Assembly: GCF_000934725.1 (NCBI RefSeq)
Contig: NZ_JYNS01000024.1
Span: 1 to 38,903, forward strand
Source: Methyloterricola oryzae
Lineage (GTDB): Bacteria; Pseudomonadota; Gammaproteobacteria; Methylococcales; Methylococcaceae
DNA length: 38,903 bases
Direction: 5' to 3'
In this document: piece by piece, positions 9,821 through 17,513 of the stretch
How the letters are laid out: every line of letters begins with the position of its first letter
Numbering within the stretch: position 1 is the stretch's first letter
Position numbers and translations under genes: made by a program
The notes under the pieces: generated by a model
Seen by the model: the letters and a program-made list of their open reading frames with translations, nothing else
Databases searched by the model: none
Told to the model about the DNA's origin: nothing

Positions 9821-10636
9821 ATGTCCCTAGAAAACATCATCAATCAGGCCTTCGAGAACCGGTCCGAATTGTCGCCCTCCAGTTGCAGCGCAGAAATCCG
9901 TGACGCCGTGGAAACTTCCCTAAACCTGCTGGACAAGGGCGAGCGCAGGGTGGCGGAGAAGGTGGACGGCCAGTGGGTGGTCAACCAATGGCTGAAGAAG
10001 GCTGTGCTGCTGTCCTTCCGCATCAATGACAACCGCGTCATGGATGGCGGCCCGACCAAGTACTACGACAAGGTGGAGCCCAAGTTCGGCAGCTTCTCGC
10101 CGGAAGACTTCCGCCAGACCGGCGCACGCGTGGTGCCCAACGCCATCGTGCGCAAGGGTGCCTTCATCGGCCGCAACACGGTGCTGATGCCGTCCTATGT
10201 CAACATCGGCGCCTATGTGGATGAGGGCACCATGGTCGACACTTGGGCTACCGTCGGCTCCTGCGCCCAGATCGGCAAGAACGTTCATCTTAGCGGCGGC
10301 GTCGGTATTGGCGGCGTGCTGGAGCCCTTGCAGGCCGGCCCCACCATCATCGAGGACAACTGCTTCATCGGCGCCCGCTCGGAGGTGGTGGAAGGCGTGG
10401 TGGTGGAGGAAGGCTCGGTGATCTCCATGGGTGTCTACATCGGACAGAGCACCAAGATCTACAACCGCATGACCGGCGAAATCAGCTATGGCCGCATTCC
10501 CGCGGGCTCGGTGGTGGTCTCCGGTAACCTGCCCGCCAAGGACGGCAGCCACAGCCTGTATTGCGCGGTCATCATCAAGCAGGTGGACGAGAAGACCCGC
10601 GGCAAGGTGGGCATCAACGAACTGCTGCGTGACTGA
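9821..10636 (+). CDS. dapD: Tetrahydrodipicolinate N-succinyltransferase DapD
   Basis: Uses succinyl-CoA to acylate tetrahydrodipicolinate, the step before DapC in the succinylase branch of DAP/lysine synthesis. The 271-residue length is typical. An N-terminal helical domain (about 1-100) is followed by a left-handed beta-helix with hexapeptide repeats ([46 protein letters not shown], shown here only to mark the repeat region at about 105-155) and a C-terminal strand region ending [34 protein letters not shown] is characteristic of DapD. It starts at ATG 9821 just after a purine-rich AACGAGAAAA stretch. It probably shares the dapC transcript, and two hairpins follow the stop. Confidence 0.97.
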   Translation: MSLENIINQAFENRSELSPSSCSAEIRDAVETSLNLLDKGERRVAEKVDGQWVVNQWLKKAVLLSFRINDNRVMDGGPTKYYDKVEPKFGSFSPEDFRQTGARVVPNAIVRKGAFIGRNTVLMPSYVNIGAYVDEGTMVDTWATVGSCAQIGKNVHLSGGVGIGGVLEPLQAGPTIIEDNCFIGARSEVVEGVVVEEGSVISMGVYIGQSTKIYNRMTGEISYGRIPAGSVVVSGNLPAKDGSHSLYCAVIIKQVDEKTRGKVGINELLRD

Positions 10637-10687
10637 GTCACTGTGTCGACTCGCGTAAGCGGGTTGGGTTATCCTCAATCATTGTCC

Positions 10688-10736
10688 CGCGGCCGTGAAC
10701 GCCGGCCGCGACAGGCCCTGGCCGCTTACAGCGGCC
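10688..10736 (+). terminator. Pair of hairpins after dapD
   Basis: Hairpin A is CGCGGCCG (10688-10695) with CGGCCGCG (10703-10710) and a 7-nt loop. Hairpin B is GGCCGC (10720-10725) with GCGGCC (10731-10736) and loop TTACA. Both are perfect and lie between dapD and the next gene. No T-run follows either, so a classical intrinsic terminator is not proven; the pair could also lie in the leader of the secreted-protein gene. Confidence 0.5.
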
Positions 10737-10771
10737 CAGTTAACCGTAATCCGTCGACTAGGAAAACAACT

Positions 10772-11173
10772 ATGAAAAAAGCAATCGTCTTGGCACTGGG
10801 AATGCTGTTCTCCGTCGGCGCGCTGGCCAGCGCCGAGCACTACGTCCGCAGGGACGGCGATCACGTTCAGCACCTGAAGATCACCAAGCAGAAGGGCGAC
10901 ACCAACGTGCTTATCGACGTGGATTTCGATCCTTCGTCTATTGAGAAAGACAAGCCGTGTTCCATTGAAATCGCCGGCGAGGCGAAAGTTGTCAGCGAGA
11001 ACGAACTGGTTCTGAAAAAGCAGGCGCAGGGCGAGGCCCATTACTGTGAGCTCAAGATCCATCTCTCCGGCGACGAGGCCCAGATCGAAGAGTCTCAGGA
11101 CTGCGCCCGCTATTTCTCCGGCGGCCTGTGCCGTTTCGGCAGCGAAGGCAAGCCGCTGATGCGGGTGAAATAA
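10772..11173 (+). CDS. Small secreted protein with four cysteines
   Basis: A 133-residue protein with a textbook Sec signal peptide: MKKAIVLALGMLFSVGALASA, cleavage expected before EHY. The mature part is charged and beta-rich-looking, with EHYVRRDGDHVQHLKITK, a central VLIDVDFDPSS, and four cysteines (KPCSI, HYCEL, QDCAR, GLCRF) that could form two disulfides in the periplasm. The ATG at 10772 is chosen for the signal peptide and the nearby AGGAAAA; an upstream in-frame start at 10643 would place 43 unlikely residues across the hairpins. I do not recognise the family. It appears to be a single-gene unit between dapD and the HTTM gene. Confidence 0.8.
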   Translation: MKKAIVLALGMLFSVGALASAEHYVRRDGDHVQHLKITKQKGDTNVLIDVDFDPSSIEKDKPCSIEIAGEAKVVSENELVLKKQAQGEAHYCELKIHLSGDEAQIEESQDCARYFSGGLCRFGSEGKPLMRVK

Positions 11174-11232
11174 AACCCGTCCGTCGCAGGGCGAAGCGCT
11201 TTCCTCGGCGCACCCTGCCGTCGGCCGCGAGA

Positions 11233-11253
11233 GAGCGGGGCTGGGCTCCGCTC
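11233..11253 (+). terminator. Weak hairpin after the secreted-protein gene
   Basis: GAGCGG (11233-11238) can pair with CCGCTC (11248-11253) across a 9-nt loop, followed by CTCTTC rather than a T-run. It lies 60 bp after the stop at 11173, in a 198-bp gap that holds nothing else I can identify. Confidence 0.3.
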
Positions 11254-11371
11254 CTCTTCGCGCCTTGGAGCCTGTCTCCAGCGTCTGAATCTCCCGGGCT
11301 GTCTCTGCGGGCTACCGCCCGTGGAAAGCTTGCGGACTTAAAACCATGCAAAATTTGAGGCTTTAGTATCC

Positions 11372-13276
11372 ATGATCAGAAAGCTGCGTGCGCTCATCGT
11401 CCAGGGTCTGGAAAAGCAGGTTCCGGCCACGGGGCTCGGGGTGTTCCGCATGCTGTTCGGATTGGTGGCGCTGCAGGAGATCCTGTTCCTGCTGTATTTT
11501 CGCCACTTCATCTTCGATCCGGTGCCTTTCATTGACCAGGCCTCGCCGGTAGTGCACCTGTTCCTGGTGCTGTGGGCGGCCGTGGCGCTCTGCCTAAGCC
11601 TGGGTTACCGCACCCGCTTCGCCGCGGTGGCCAACTACCTGCTCTGGCTCATCTTCGTGGGCTTCACCCCCATGTGGGAGGAGTTCGACGGCGGCTTCGA
11701 TCAGTTCATGATCGGCTCCAGCTTCTTCCTCATGTTCCTGCCGGCGGACCGGGCCCTGTCCCTGGACAATCTGCGCCGCAAGCTTAAGTTTTCATCGCCG
11801 GGATACCGTTACCAGCCGCCGGATACGGTGCCGGTCCTGGCCTATTACCTGCCCCTGGCTGTCCTGATGGGGCTGCTCTACCTAGACGCCGGCATCCACA
11901 AGCTGTCGGCGGAATTCTGGCGCAACGGCATGGGTTCCTGGTTGCCGCCCACTATGCCCTATTACATGTCGGGCCTGGACATGAGTTGGCTGCTGGAGAA
12001 CAAGCTGGCGGAGCAGGTGATCGGTTACACCCTCATTGCCTTCCAGTTTGCCTTTCTGCCCCTGTTCTGGTTCCGTCGCTTTCGCGTTCCCCTCTTGCTC
12101 ATCGGGGCGAGCTTCCACACCGGGATCATTCTTTCCCTGAACATCTATCCCTTTGGCTTCGGCATGCTGGTGCAATATGCGCTGCTGGTGCCTTTCGCCT
12201 GGTGGCGCGGTCTGGGCGGGTTAGTCCGCTGCCGGAAGCCGAAGGTGACGGTGTTCTATGACCAGCAATGCCCGCTGTGTAACCGCACCGCCATCGTCAT
12301 CGGACATTTCGATGTCCTCAAGGCGGTGGACTTCAAAGGATTGCAGAGCCACGCCCGCGATTACCGGCAACTGGAAGGCATCGCCGATGAGCATCTGCTC
12401 AAGGATATCTATGCCCTGGATGCCTCGGGGCGGCTGTACCAGGGCTTGGACACCTATATCCGCATCCTGCGGGCCATGGTCTACCCGGCGCCATTGGCCT
12501 GGCTGATGCGATTCCCGGGCTTCTATCAGATCGGCAAGGCCGTCTACCGGCGCATCGCCGACAACCGCGCGCGCATCGTGTGCGACCTGAGCTGTGCGCC
12601 GCCGGCACCGCGCCCGGAGGACGATCTGCTGGCCCGTTATCTTGCGCAGAAGATCGGCACACCGCGGCAGATGGCGGGGCGAATCGCCAAGTTCTTGGTG
12701 CTGGTGATCCTGCTCCAGTTGAACAGCACTATCCACTTCGGCATCGTCTACCGGCTCAACGAGGGCCATGCGACCTCGGAGGCGGGGCAGGTGCTGGAGG
12801 CCGCCAGCAACGCGGTTTTGCTGCTATCCCATACCTTCCTCGGCATCACGCCCCATGCCCTGTACATGCACGACCACTTCCAGGGCTACAACCAGATTCT
12901 CGGCATCACCTACCGCGATGCCCAGGGCCAGGAGCGCTGGCTACCATTCATCAACGAGGGTGGTCGCATCGTCGCGCCCAATTGGGGCCGCATCCAGTCC
13001 ATGTGGGCCAATGTCGCGGTCACCCGGCATATCAATCCGAAGCGACTGGAGAAGGGGCTGATGCGCGTCACGGCCTTCTGGGGCCACGAAGTGGGCCTGG
13101 ACCTGAATCAGGCGGAATTCACCGTGAAGCTGAAAGAGATCCGCGTGCCCATGGATTGGGAAGCGGGGCTGCGTGGCTACAATCTGGCCCAAGCCTGGCG
13201 TGATGTTGGCACCGTCCGCTGGCGGCTGGGCGCGATGCAGCCGGCGATCGCCGAGTTGGGGCTGCCGCTGCGCTGA
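11372..13276 (+). CDS. HTTM-domain membrane protein fused to a DCC (DUF393) thiol-oxidoreductase-like domain
   Basis: A 634-residue integral membrane protein. The N-terminal half (about 10-285) has several membrane helices in the HTTM arrangement distantly related to vitamin K-dependent gamma-carboxylase (FRMLFGLVALQEILFLLY, LPLAVLMGLLYLDAGIHKLS, GASFHTGIILSLNIYPFG). At about 290-405 comes a DCC/DUF393 domain with VTVFYDQQCPLCNRTA, which carries a CXXC (CPLC), and DIYALDASGRLYQGLDTYIRIL. A further membrane helix (FLVLVILLQL) and a C-terminal region of about 200 residues follow, with TYRDAQGQERWLPFINEGG. Start: ATG 11372 with GAGG about 11 nt upstream. HTTM-DCC fusions occur in several proteobacteria, but the reaction is unknown to me. 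Convergent with the gene at 13332. Confidence 0.85.
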   Translation: MIRKLRALIVQGLEKQVPATGLGVFRMLFGLVALQEILFLLYFRHFIFDPVPFIDQASPVVHLFLVLWAAVALCLSLGYRTRFAAVANYLLWLIFVGFTPMWEEFDGGFDQFMIGSSFFLMFLPADRALSLDNLRRKLKFSSPGYRYQPPDTVPVLAYYLPLAVLMGLLYLDAGIHKLSAEFWRNGMGSWLPPTMPYYMSGLDMSWLLENKLAEQVIGYTLIAFQFAFLPLFWFRRFRVPLLLIGASFHTGIILSLNIYPFGFGMLVQYALLVPFAWWRGLGGLVRCRKPKVTVFYDQQCPLCNRTAIVIGHFDVLKAVDFKGLQSHARDYRQLEGIADEHLLKDIYALDASGRLYQGLDTYIRILRAMVYPAPLAWLMRFPGFYQIGKAVYRRIADNRARIVCDLSCAPPAPRPEDDLLARYLAQKIGTPRQMAGRIAKFLVLVILLQLNSTIHFGIVYRLNEGHATSEAGQVLEAASNAVLLLSHTFLGITPHALYMHDHFQGYNQILGITYRDAQGQERWLPFINEGGRIVAPNWGRIQSMWANVAVTRHINPKRLEKGLMRVTAFWGHEVGLDLNQAEFTVKLKEIRVPMDWEAGLRGYNLAQAWRDVGTVRWRLGAMQPAIAELGLPLR

Positions 13277-13293
13277 CCAACTGGCAATTGTGA

Positions 13294-13328
13294 GATTGCG
13301 CGTACCGCTTTTCCAGAATGGCGCAATC
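13294..13328. terminator. Possible bidirectional terminator
   Basis: GATTGCGC (13294-13301) pairs perfectly with GCGCAATC (13321-13328) across a 19-nt loop containing CTTTT. It lies in the 55-bp gap between two convergent genes, exactly where a two-way terminator is expected. The loop is long and no clear T-run follows. Confidence 0.45.
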
Positions 13329-13331
13329 GCC

Positions 13332-14594
13332 TCAGTTGCTCGGATTCAAAAGCAGGTAGATGCCCAAGGAAACCATGACAAGCCCGCTGATCAGCTTGAG
13401 CCAACGGCCCTCCTTCTCCTGCAGCCGGCGCTGACTGAGCGTAATCACGCCGACGCCCAGCACCAGAACATCGTCGAACATGTAAGCGACGTTGTAGAGC
13501 AGCAAGTATCCGTAGTACTCCGCGCCTTCCAGGTGCCGCAGCGTGAGTATCCGGGTGTAAAGCGCCGGAAACCCCGATGTGCATAGGAATTCGACGATCT
13601 GCACCAGAATCGCCAGTACCACGGCGCCAATCATCGCCCCCCATAGGTTTTCCGCCTGCAATATCCGCCGCATCCGTGCGTAGATGCCGGGTTTTGCGGC
13701 ATCAGGAATCGAAAGGGAAATCCCGCCCCAGCCGTAGGCGACGAAATCCTTGAGATTGATGCTACCGGCCAGAATCGCGATGGCGGCGATAACGATTTCC
13801 GAGGCCCTGGACAAGCCGATCAGCAGAAACAGATTGAGCCAGGCCGCCATGAAAATGAAGTAGGCGATCCCCTCCACCGCCACGAAGGTGCCCGCCACGG
13901 CAAGCATGCGTATACGCTGGTTCATGGGGGCGAGCAGTGAAATCATGAGGATCAGCACCCACATGGAACAGGGATTGAAACCGTCCAGCAGTCCCATGGC
14001 CAGGGTGAATAGCGGTAGCCCTACCTCTTCGACGGAAAGCCGGTGCCCAAGAAATTCAATCTCGAAATCGCTAGTTTGAGCAGCGGCCACCGGCGTTGCC
14101 GGCGCGCCTTCGCAAGAGAGGCTCTCCTCCGCCTCGCAACTCCCTCCATCCCCGCCGGCATGCTGCCGCGACGCGGCGGGCACGGAAAGCGCATCGCGGA
14201 TCATCTTGCCTGTGGTGTCTGCATCCAGGAAACCGACGATCAACTGGCCATTCAAGAAAAATGCCGGCACACGCGGCGTGACATGTTCTTTCTCGGCCAG
14301 CACTCTCAGCGTTTCCAGCGCTCCCGGATCGCCGCTGATCTCGTGCTGCTCGATGTTCAGCCCGGGAAATTCCTGTTTCAGCTGGTCGAGGAATGCCTTG
14401 GCCTTTGCGCAATGACTACAGCCCTCCCGCACGAACACCTGGATGTCCGCCTGCTTGGATTGCCCGGGAACGTCAGGCTCCGCGATGGCGCCTGAAATCG
14501 TAGCCAGCCCAACGCTGGCTCCCAGAATCAGCAGCAGTACCGTGCAAAGCAGTTTTTGCCACATGGTCGTCCCAACTGGCTTGTGGAAACTCAT
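13332..14594 (-). CDS. Glutaredoxin/thioredoxin-fold domain fused to a CcdA/DsbD-like membrane domain
   Basis: Predicted thiol-disulfide transfer protein of 420 residues. An N-terminal signal or anchor (MWQKLLCTVLLLILGASVG, from the 11th residue) leads to an extracytoplasmic thioredoxin-fold domain (about 48-135) with the redox pair in VREGCSHCAKAKAF and cis-Pro-like TPRVPAFF. A Cys-containing linker (SCEAEESLSCEG) follows. From about 185 a membrane domain of six or seven helices has single conserved-looking cysteines in GLLDGFNPCSMW and VEFLCTSGFPALYTRIL, the pattern by which CcdA/DsbD carry electrons across the membrane. The inferred role is to move reducing equivalents to the periplasm. 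It starts 3 bp after the flippase stop, so is co-transcribed with it; ATG 14564 is an alternative start. Partner proteins are unknown. Confidence 0.85.
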   Translation of the reverse strand: MSFHKPVGTTMWQKLLCTVLLLILGASVGLATISGAIAEPDVPGQSKQADIQVFVREGCSHCAKAKAFLDQLKQEFPGLNIEQHEISGDPGALETLRVLAEKEHVTPRVPAFFLNGQLIVGFLDADTTGKMIRDALSVPAASRQHAGGDGGSCEAEESLSCEGAPATPVAAAQTSDFEIEFLGHRLSVEEVGLPLFTLAMGLLDGFNPCSMWVLILMISLLAPMNQRIRMLAVAGTFVAVEGIAYFIFMAAWLNLFLLIGLSRASEIVIAAIAILAGSINLKDFVAYGWGGISLSIPDAAKPGIYARMRRILQAENLWGAMIGAVVLAILVQIVEFLCTSGFPALYTRILTLRHLEGAEYYGYLLLYNVAYMFDDVLVLGVGVITLSQRRLQEKEGRWLKLISGLVMVSLGIYLLLNPSN

Positions 14595-14597
14595 CCA

Positions 14598-16097
14598 TCA
14601 GGGTCTTACGCCGGAACTTGCAGAGCCCCTGCTTGCGCGCAGGGCTGGCATTTCGAGCAGCAGAGTCAAGGCGGCGAACGCCAGCAGAATCCCATTTTTT
14701 GCCGCTAGTTCGAGCCAGGAGGAGAGGCCTTCGATCCGCTCTGCGGCAAACATAAGCCCTGCTGCCAGAAAAGGATAACCCAGGATTCGGCGAAGGTCGT
14801 AGGCCACCGGATAGAAGCGCCGGCCCAGCAGATAAGACCAAGCCGCCATGCTGGCGTAGCACACCAAGGTGGCCCAGGCCGCGCCCATGTAGCCCATGCG
14901 CGGGATCCACGCGAGGTTCAGCGCCAGGGTGACGGCGGCGCCCCAGAGCGTCAGGTAGGTGCCGAAGCGGGTCTGCTCGGTGAGTTTGTACCAGATGGAC
15001 AGGTTGAAGAAGACGCCCAGGCAGAGATTAGCCATCAGCAACAGGGGCACCACGTCCAGCCCGGCACGGTACCTGGCACCCACGAAATATTGAATCCAGG
15101 CCAGGTTGAGCATGACGCCCAAGAAAATGAAGGAACAGGCGATGACGAACCAGTTCATCACCAGGGCATACAGCGCCTTGCTGTCGGCCTGCTTGTAGTG
15201 AGCGAAGAAGAAGGGTTCGGCGGCGTAACGGAAGGCCTGGATGAAGATGGTCATGAGGATGGCGATCTTGTAGCAGGCGCCATAGATGCCCAGTTGTTCC
15301 ATGGCGGCGTTTTCCGGTAGCAGATACTTGAGCAGCACGCGGTCCAGGGTCTCGTTGACCATGCCCGCGAGGCCCGCGATCAGCAGGGGCAATCCATAAC
15401 CCAGCATCTTTCCCCAGAGTTCCAGCGAGGGCCAGCGTATCTGCAGAAATTCGGGCAGCAGCAGCATCACCGTTACAGCGCTGGCGATCAGATTGGCGAC
15501 GAAGACGTAGCCGATGCCAATTTCGGGATCGTAGAGTGCGCCCGCCCAGGCCAGCCACGCCGGTGCTTCGTGATCGTGCGCCCATTTGCAGAGCCCGATC
15601 AGAAACAGGTTGGCGCCGATGTTGACCAGGATATTGAGCGTCTTGAGCAGGGCAAAACGGCCCGGCCGCTGCTGTTCGCGCAGCTTCGCGAAGGGGATGG
15701 CCGTGAGCGCGTCCAGGGCGATGATCCAGGCGACCCAGACGATGTAGTCCGCATGTTCTGGGTAGCGCAGCTGCACGGCTATGGATGGTGACTGCCAGAT
15801 GGCTGCCGCCAGGAACAGCCCGCTGGTCAGGCCCAGTGACAACAGGGCGGTGCTGTAAACGGAAGGCTTGTCGTCGCGTTTGGCGGAGAAATTGAACAGC
15901 GCCGTTTCCATGCCGTAGGTCAGCACCACGTTGAGGAACGAGGTGTAGGCATAGAACTCGGTGATGACGCCGAAGTCGCTGGGATTTGCGAACTGGTAGG
16001 TGTAGAGGGGAACCAGCAGGTAGTTGAGCAGGCGGCCGACGATGGTGCTGAGGCCGTATATGGCCGTTTGTCCGGCCAGTTTCTTCAGGGGATTCAC
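14598..16097 (-). CDS. Polysaccharide/lipid-linked oligosaccharide flippase (Wzx/RfbX-like)
   Basis: An integral membrane protein of 499 residues with about 12-14 hydrophobic helices and the N-terminus typical of the oligosaccharide flippase family: LAGQTAIYGLSTIVGRLLNYLLVPLYTYQF. Other matches are FGVITEFYAYTSF, AKRDDKPSVYSTA, YGLPLLIAGLAG and NETLDRVLLKYLLP. The family moves undecaprenyl-linked sugars across the inner membrane for O-antigen, capsule or exopolysaccharide. No glycosyltransferase or Wzy gene is nearby, so the substrate cannot be guessed. It follows nsrR by 124 bp, with a hairpin between them, and precedes the redox fusion gene by 3 bp. Confidence 0.9.
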   Translation of the reverse strand: MNPLKKLAGQTAIYGLSTIVGRLLNYLLVPLYTYQFANPSDFGVITEFYAYTSFLNVVLTYGMETALFNFSAKRDDKPSVYSTALLSLGLTSGLFLAAAIWQSPSIAVQLRYPEHADYIVWVAWIIALDALTAIPFAKLREQQRPGRFALLKTLNILVNIGANLFLIGLCKWAHDHEAPAWLAWAGALYDPEIGIGYVFVANLIASAVTVMLLLPEFLQIRWPSLELWGKMLGYGLPLLIAGLAGMVNETLDRVLLKYLLPENAAMEQLGIYGACYKIAILMTIFIQAFRYAAEPFFFAHYKQADSKALYALVMNWFVIACSFIFLGVMLNLAWIQYFVGARYRAGLDVVPLLLMANLCLGVFFNLSIWYKLTEQTRFGTYLTLWGAAVTLALNLAWIPRMGYMGAAWATLVCYASMAAWSYLLGRRFYPVAYDLRRILGYPFLAAGLMFAAERIEGLSSWLELAAKNGILLAFAALTLLLEMPALRASRGSASSGVRP

Positions 16098-16201
16098 GGG
16101 CGCGCTTGCGACTCAGAGGTGTCCATGGCGCGCTCAGTGTCTCACATGCCGGTGCCTGCGTGGACATGGCGTTGCGAGGCCCTTGCCACCATGCCGCAGA
16201 C

Positions 16202-16221
16202 GGCCGCGGTTTCGAGCGGCC
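16202..16221 (-). terminator. Hairpin directly after nsrR
   Basis: GGCCGC (16202-16207) pairs with GCGGCC (16216-16221) across an 8-nt loop. It begins at the base after the nsrR stop codon, read on the minus strand. No T-run follows, but the position suits a terminator separating nsrR from the flippase gene. Confidence 0.45.
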
Positions 16222-16674
16222 CTAGGGGCTGTCCGGGGCGCCGTTCTCGATGCTGTGCAGCCGATCCAGGCCGGTCTGCGCCGCTTCGGCGAGGGAGTAG
16301 CGGTCAAGCACCGCCAGGAAGGAGCGGCGCGCTTCGTACAGGAACCCTTTCAGGGCGCAGCCGCGGACGATGCGGCACTGGTTCGCCTTCGGATCAAAGC
16401 ATTCCACCAGATTCATATGTGGTTCGGTGACCCGCACCACCTCGCCGATGCCGATGGTGGCAGCCGGCCGGGCCAGTTGCATGCCGCCGCCCTTGCCGCG
16501 GCTGGTCATGATGAAGCCCCGGGTCGCCAGGTTGTTCACCACCTTGACCAGATGATTGCGTGAGATACCGAAATGGCTAGCGATCTCGGGCACTGTCGCC
16601 ATGCCGGGTTGCGGCAGGCGCGCCAGGTAGATCAGCACCCTCAGTGAGTAGTCGGTAAACTGCGTAAGCTGCAT
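16222..16674 (-). CDS. nsrR: Nitric oxide-sensing Rrf2-family repressor NsrR
   Basis: DNA-binding repressor whose iron-sulfur cluster reacts with NO, releasing NO-defence genes. From ATG 16674 the product is 150 residues and starts MQLTQFTDYSLRVLIYLA, the family N-terminus. A winged helix follows, with VPEIASHFGISRNHLVKVVNNL and the glycine-rich wing RGKGGGMQLARP. Three cluster cysteines are present as C-X7-C-X5-C (ECFDPKANQCRIVRGCALKG), the spacing seen in NsrR rather than IscR. The C-terminus has FLAVLDRYSLAEA. A TTG at 16698 would add eight residues, but the ATG gives the family start. An NsrR-like operator overlaps this start codon, which predicts autoregulation. It is divergent from the NO-defence operon at 17008. 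Confidence 0.93.
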   Translation of the reverse strand: MQLTQFTDYSLRVLIYLARLPQPGMATVPEIASHFGISRNHLVKVVNNLATRGFIMTSRGKGGGMQLARPAATIGIGEVVRVTEPHMNLVECFDPKANQCRIVRGCALKGFLYEARRSFLAVLDRYSLAEAAQTGLDRLHSIENGAPDSP

Positions 16675-16688
16675 ATCAAAAACATCTT
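16666..16688 (-). promoter_or_regulatory. NsrR-like operator overlapping the nsrR start codon
   Basis: Read on the minus strand, 16688 to 16666 begins AAGATG and ends GCAGCTT, matching the recalled consensus AAGATGYATTT-N-AAATRCATCTT at all but positions 8, 14 and 20. The nsrR ATG lies within the right half. Bound NsrR would block its own start region. Confidence 0.6.
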
Positions 16689-16887
16689 TCAAGATCAAGC
16701 TAGCGAATAGCTTACACCAGTGCGGATGTCTTGCCCAAGGCTCAAATGCGAGTCAAGAAGGTAGATTTTCACGGCGCCCGGGAATACTGCGGATTTCAGG
16801 CCTAATCGCCGGTGAGTTGTCTGAGGCGAAATGTGCCAGGCAGCGCAGTAGTTTCGGGAAGAATCGGGGAGCAGGACGGCGAAGCTC

Positions 16888-16916
16888 TTGACATATTAAG
16901 TTTCGATACCTAATAT
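16888..16916 (+). promoter_or_regulatory. Promoter of the globin-reductase-RIC-nor operon
   Basis: TTGACA (16888-16893) is a perfect -35, followed after 17 bp by TAATAT (16911-16916) as the -10. The start codon of the globin lies about 90 bp downstream. This is the best sigma-70 promoter I can find in the window, which suits a strong operon that is held off by a repressor. Confidence 0.7.
16893..16916. promoter_or_regulatory. 24-bp dyad operator between -35 and -10
   Basis: A 24-bp imperfect palindrome, with arms ATATTAAG and CCTAATAT and centre TTTCGATA, matches in 10 of 12 paired positions (mismatches at 16899/16910 and 16902/16907). It fills the spacer of the promoter above, an ideal repressor site. 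It does not look like the NsrR consensus found at nsrR, nor like an FNR/DNR box (TTGAT-N4-ATCAA). The regulator is unknown; NsrR is the nearest candidate. Confidence 0.6.
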
Positions 16917-17007
16917 TTATTTCGGATGCTTCTTTAAGCCGGCGAAAGACCGCAGGGCGGCATCCGCGCATGCTTTTCAAATAACACTTGCCGTCTGGAG
17001 TTAAGAG

Positions 17008-17412
17008 ATGACCGAAAAGAAACTGGCTGATTGGTGGGACCAAACCCATGATTCACTCTACGCCAAGTTGGGCGGGGAGGCGGCGGTCGATGCCGCCGTA
17101 GACATCTTTTACCGCAAGGTGCTGAGCGACAACCGCATCAACCGCTTTTTTGAAGGCGTCGATATGGACAAGCAGGCTGCCAAGCAGAAATCCTTCCTGA
17201 CCATGGCTTTCGGCGGTCCTCATAATTACACCGGCATGGACATGCGCCGGGGGCACGCCCATCTGGTCAAGCAGGGGCTCAACGACTCGCACTTCGACGC
17301 GGTCATGGAGAACCTGGCGGCGACCATGAAAGAACTGAATGTTCCGGACGACCTGATTGCCCAGGCTGCCGCGATTGCCGAAAGCACGCGCAACGACGTC
17401 CTGGGACGCTGA
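17008..17412 (+). CDS. glbN: Group 1 truncated hemoglobin
   Basis: Heme protein of 134 residues, typical of group I (N) truncated globins; many oxidise NO to nitrate or bind O2/NO. The 2-on-2 globin pattern is visible: SLYAKLGGEAAVDAAVDIFY, RFFEGVDMDKQAAKQKSFL, TMAFGGPHNYTG, then MRRGHAHLVKQGLNDSHFDAV with the likely proximal histidine H83. The Phe/Tyr-rich distal side (IFYRKV) is present. A GGAG and AAGAG-rich stretch precede the ATG. It is the first gene of a probable six-gene operon with a reductase, RIC and norCB. The adjacent reductase suggests that it needs electron supply, as for an NO dioxygenase; that part is inference. Confidence 0.93.
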   Translation: MTEKKLADWWDQTHDSLYAKLGGEAAVDAAVDIFYRKVLSDNRINRFFEGVDMDKQAAKQKSFLTMAFGGPHNYTGMDMRRGHAHLVKQGLNDSHFDAVMENLAATMKELNVPDDLIAQAAAIAESTRNDVLGR

Positions 17413-17513
17413 TCCTGTGTAGAACGCGCGGCTCGGCAACGGCTGCCTCCAAGGCCGGTTGACAGGCCGCGTGCTTCTTCTGATGTACCCCCCTCCTCGA
17501 CAGGCACGGTGCC

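Noticed and set aside
16888-16916. FNR/DNR-type site in the NO-operon promoter
   Set aside because: TTGAC is present as the -35 but there is no ATCAA partner at the required spacing.
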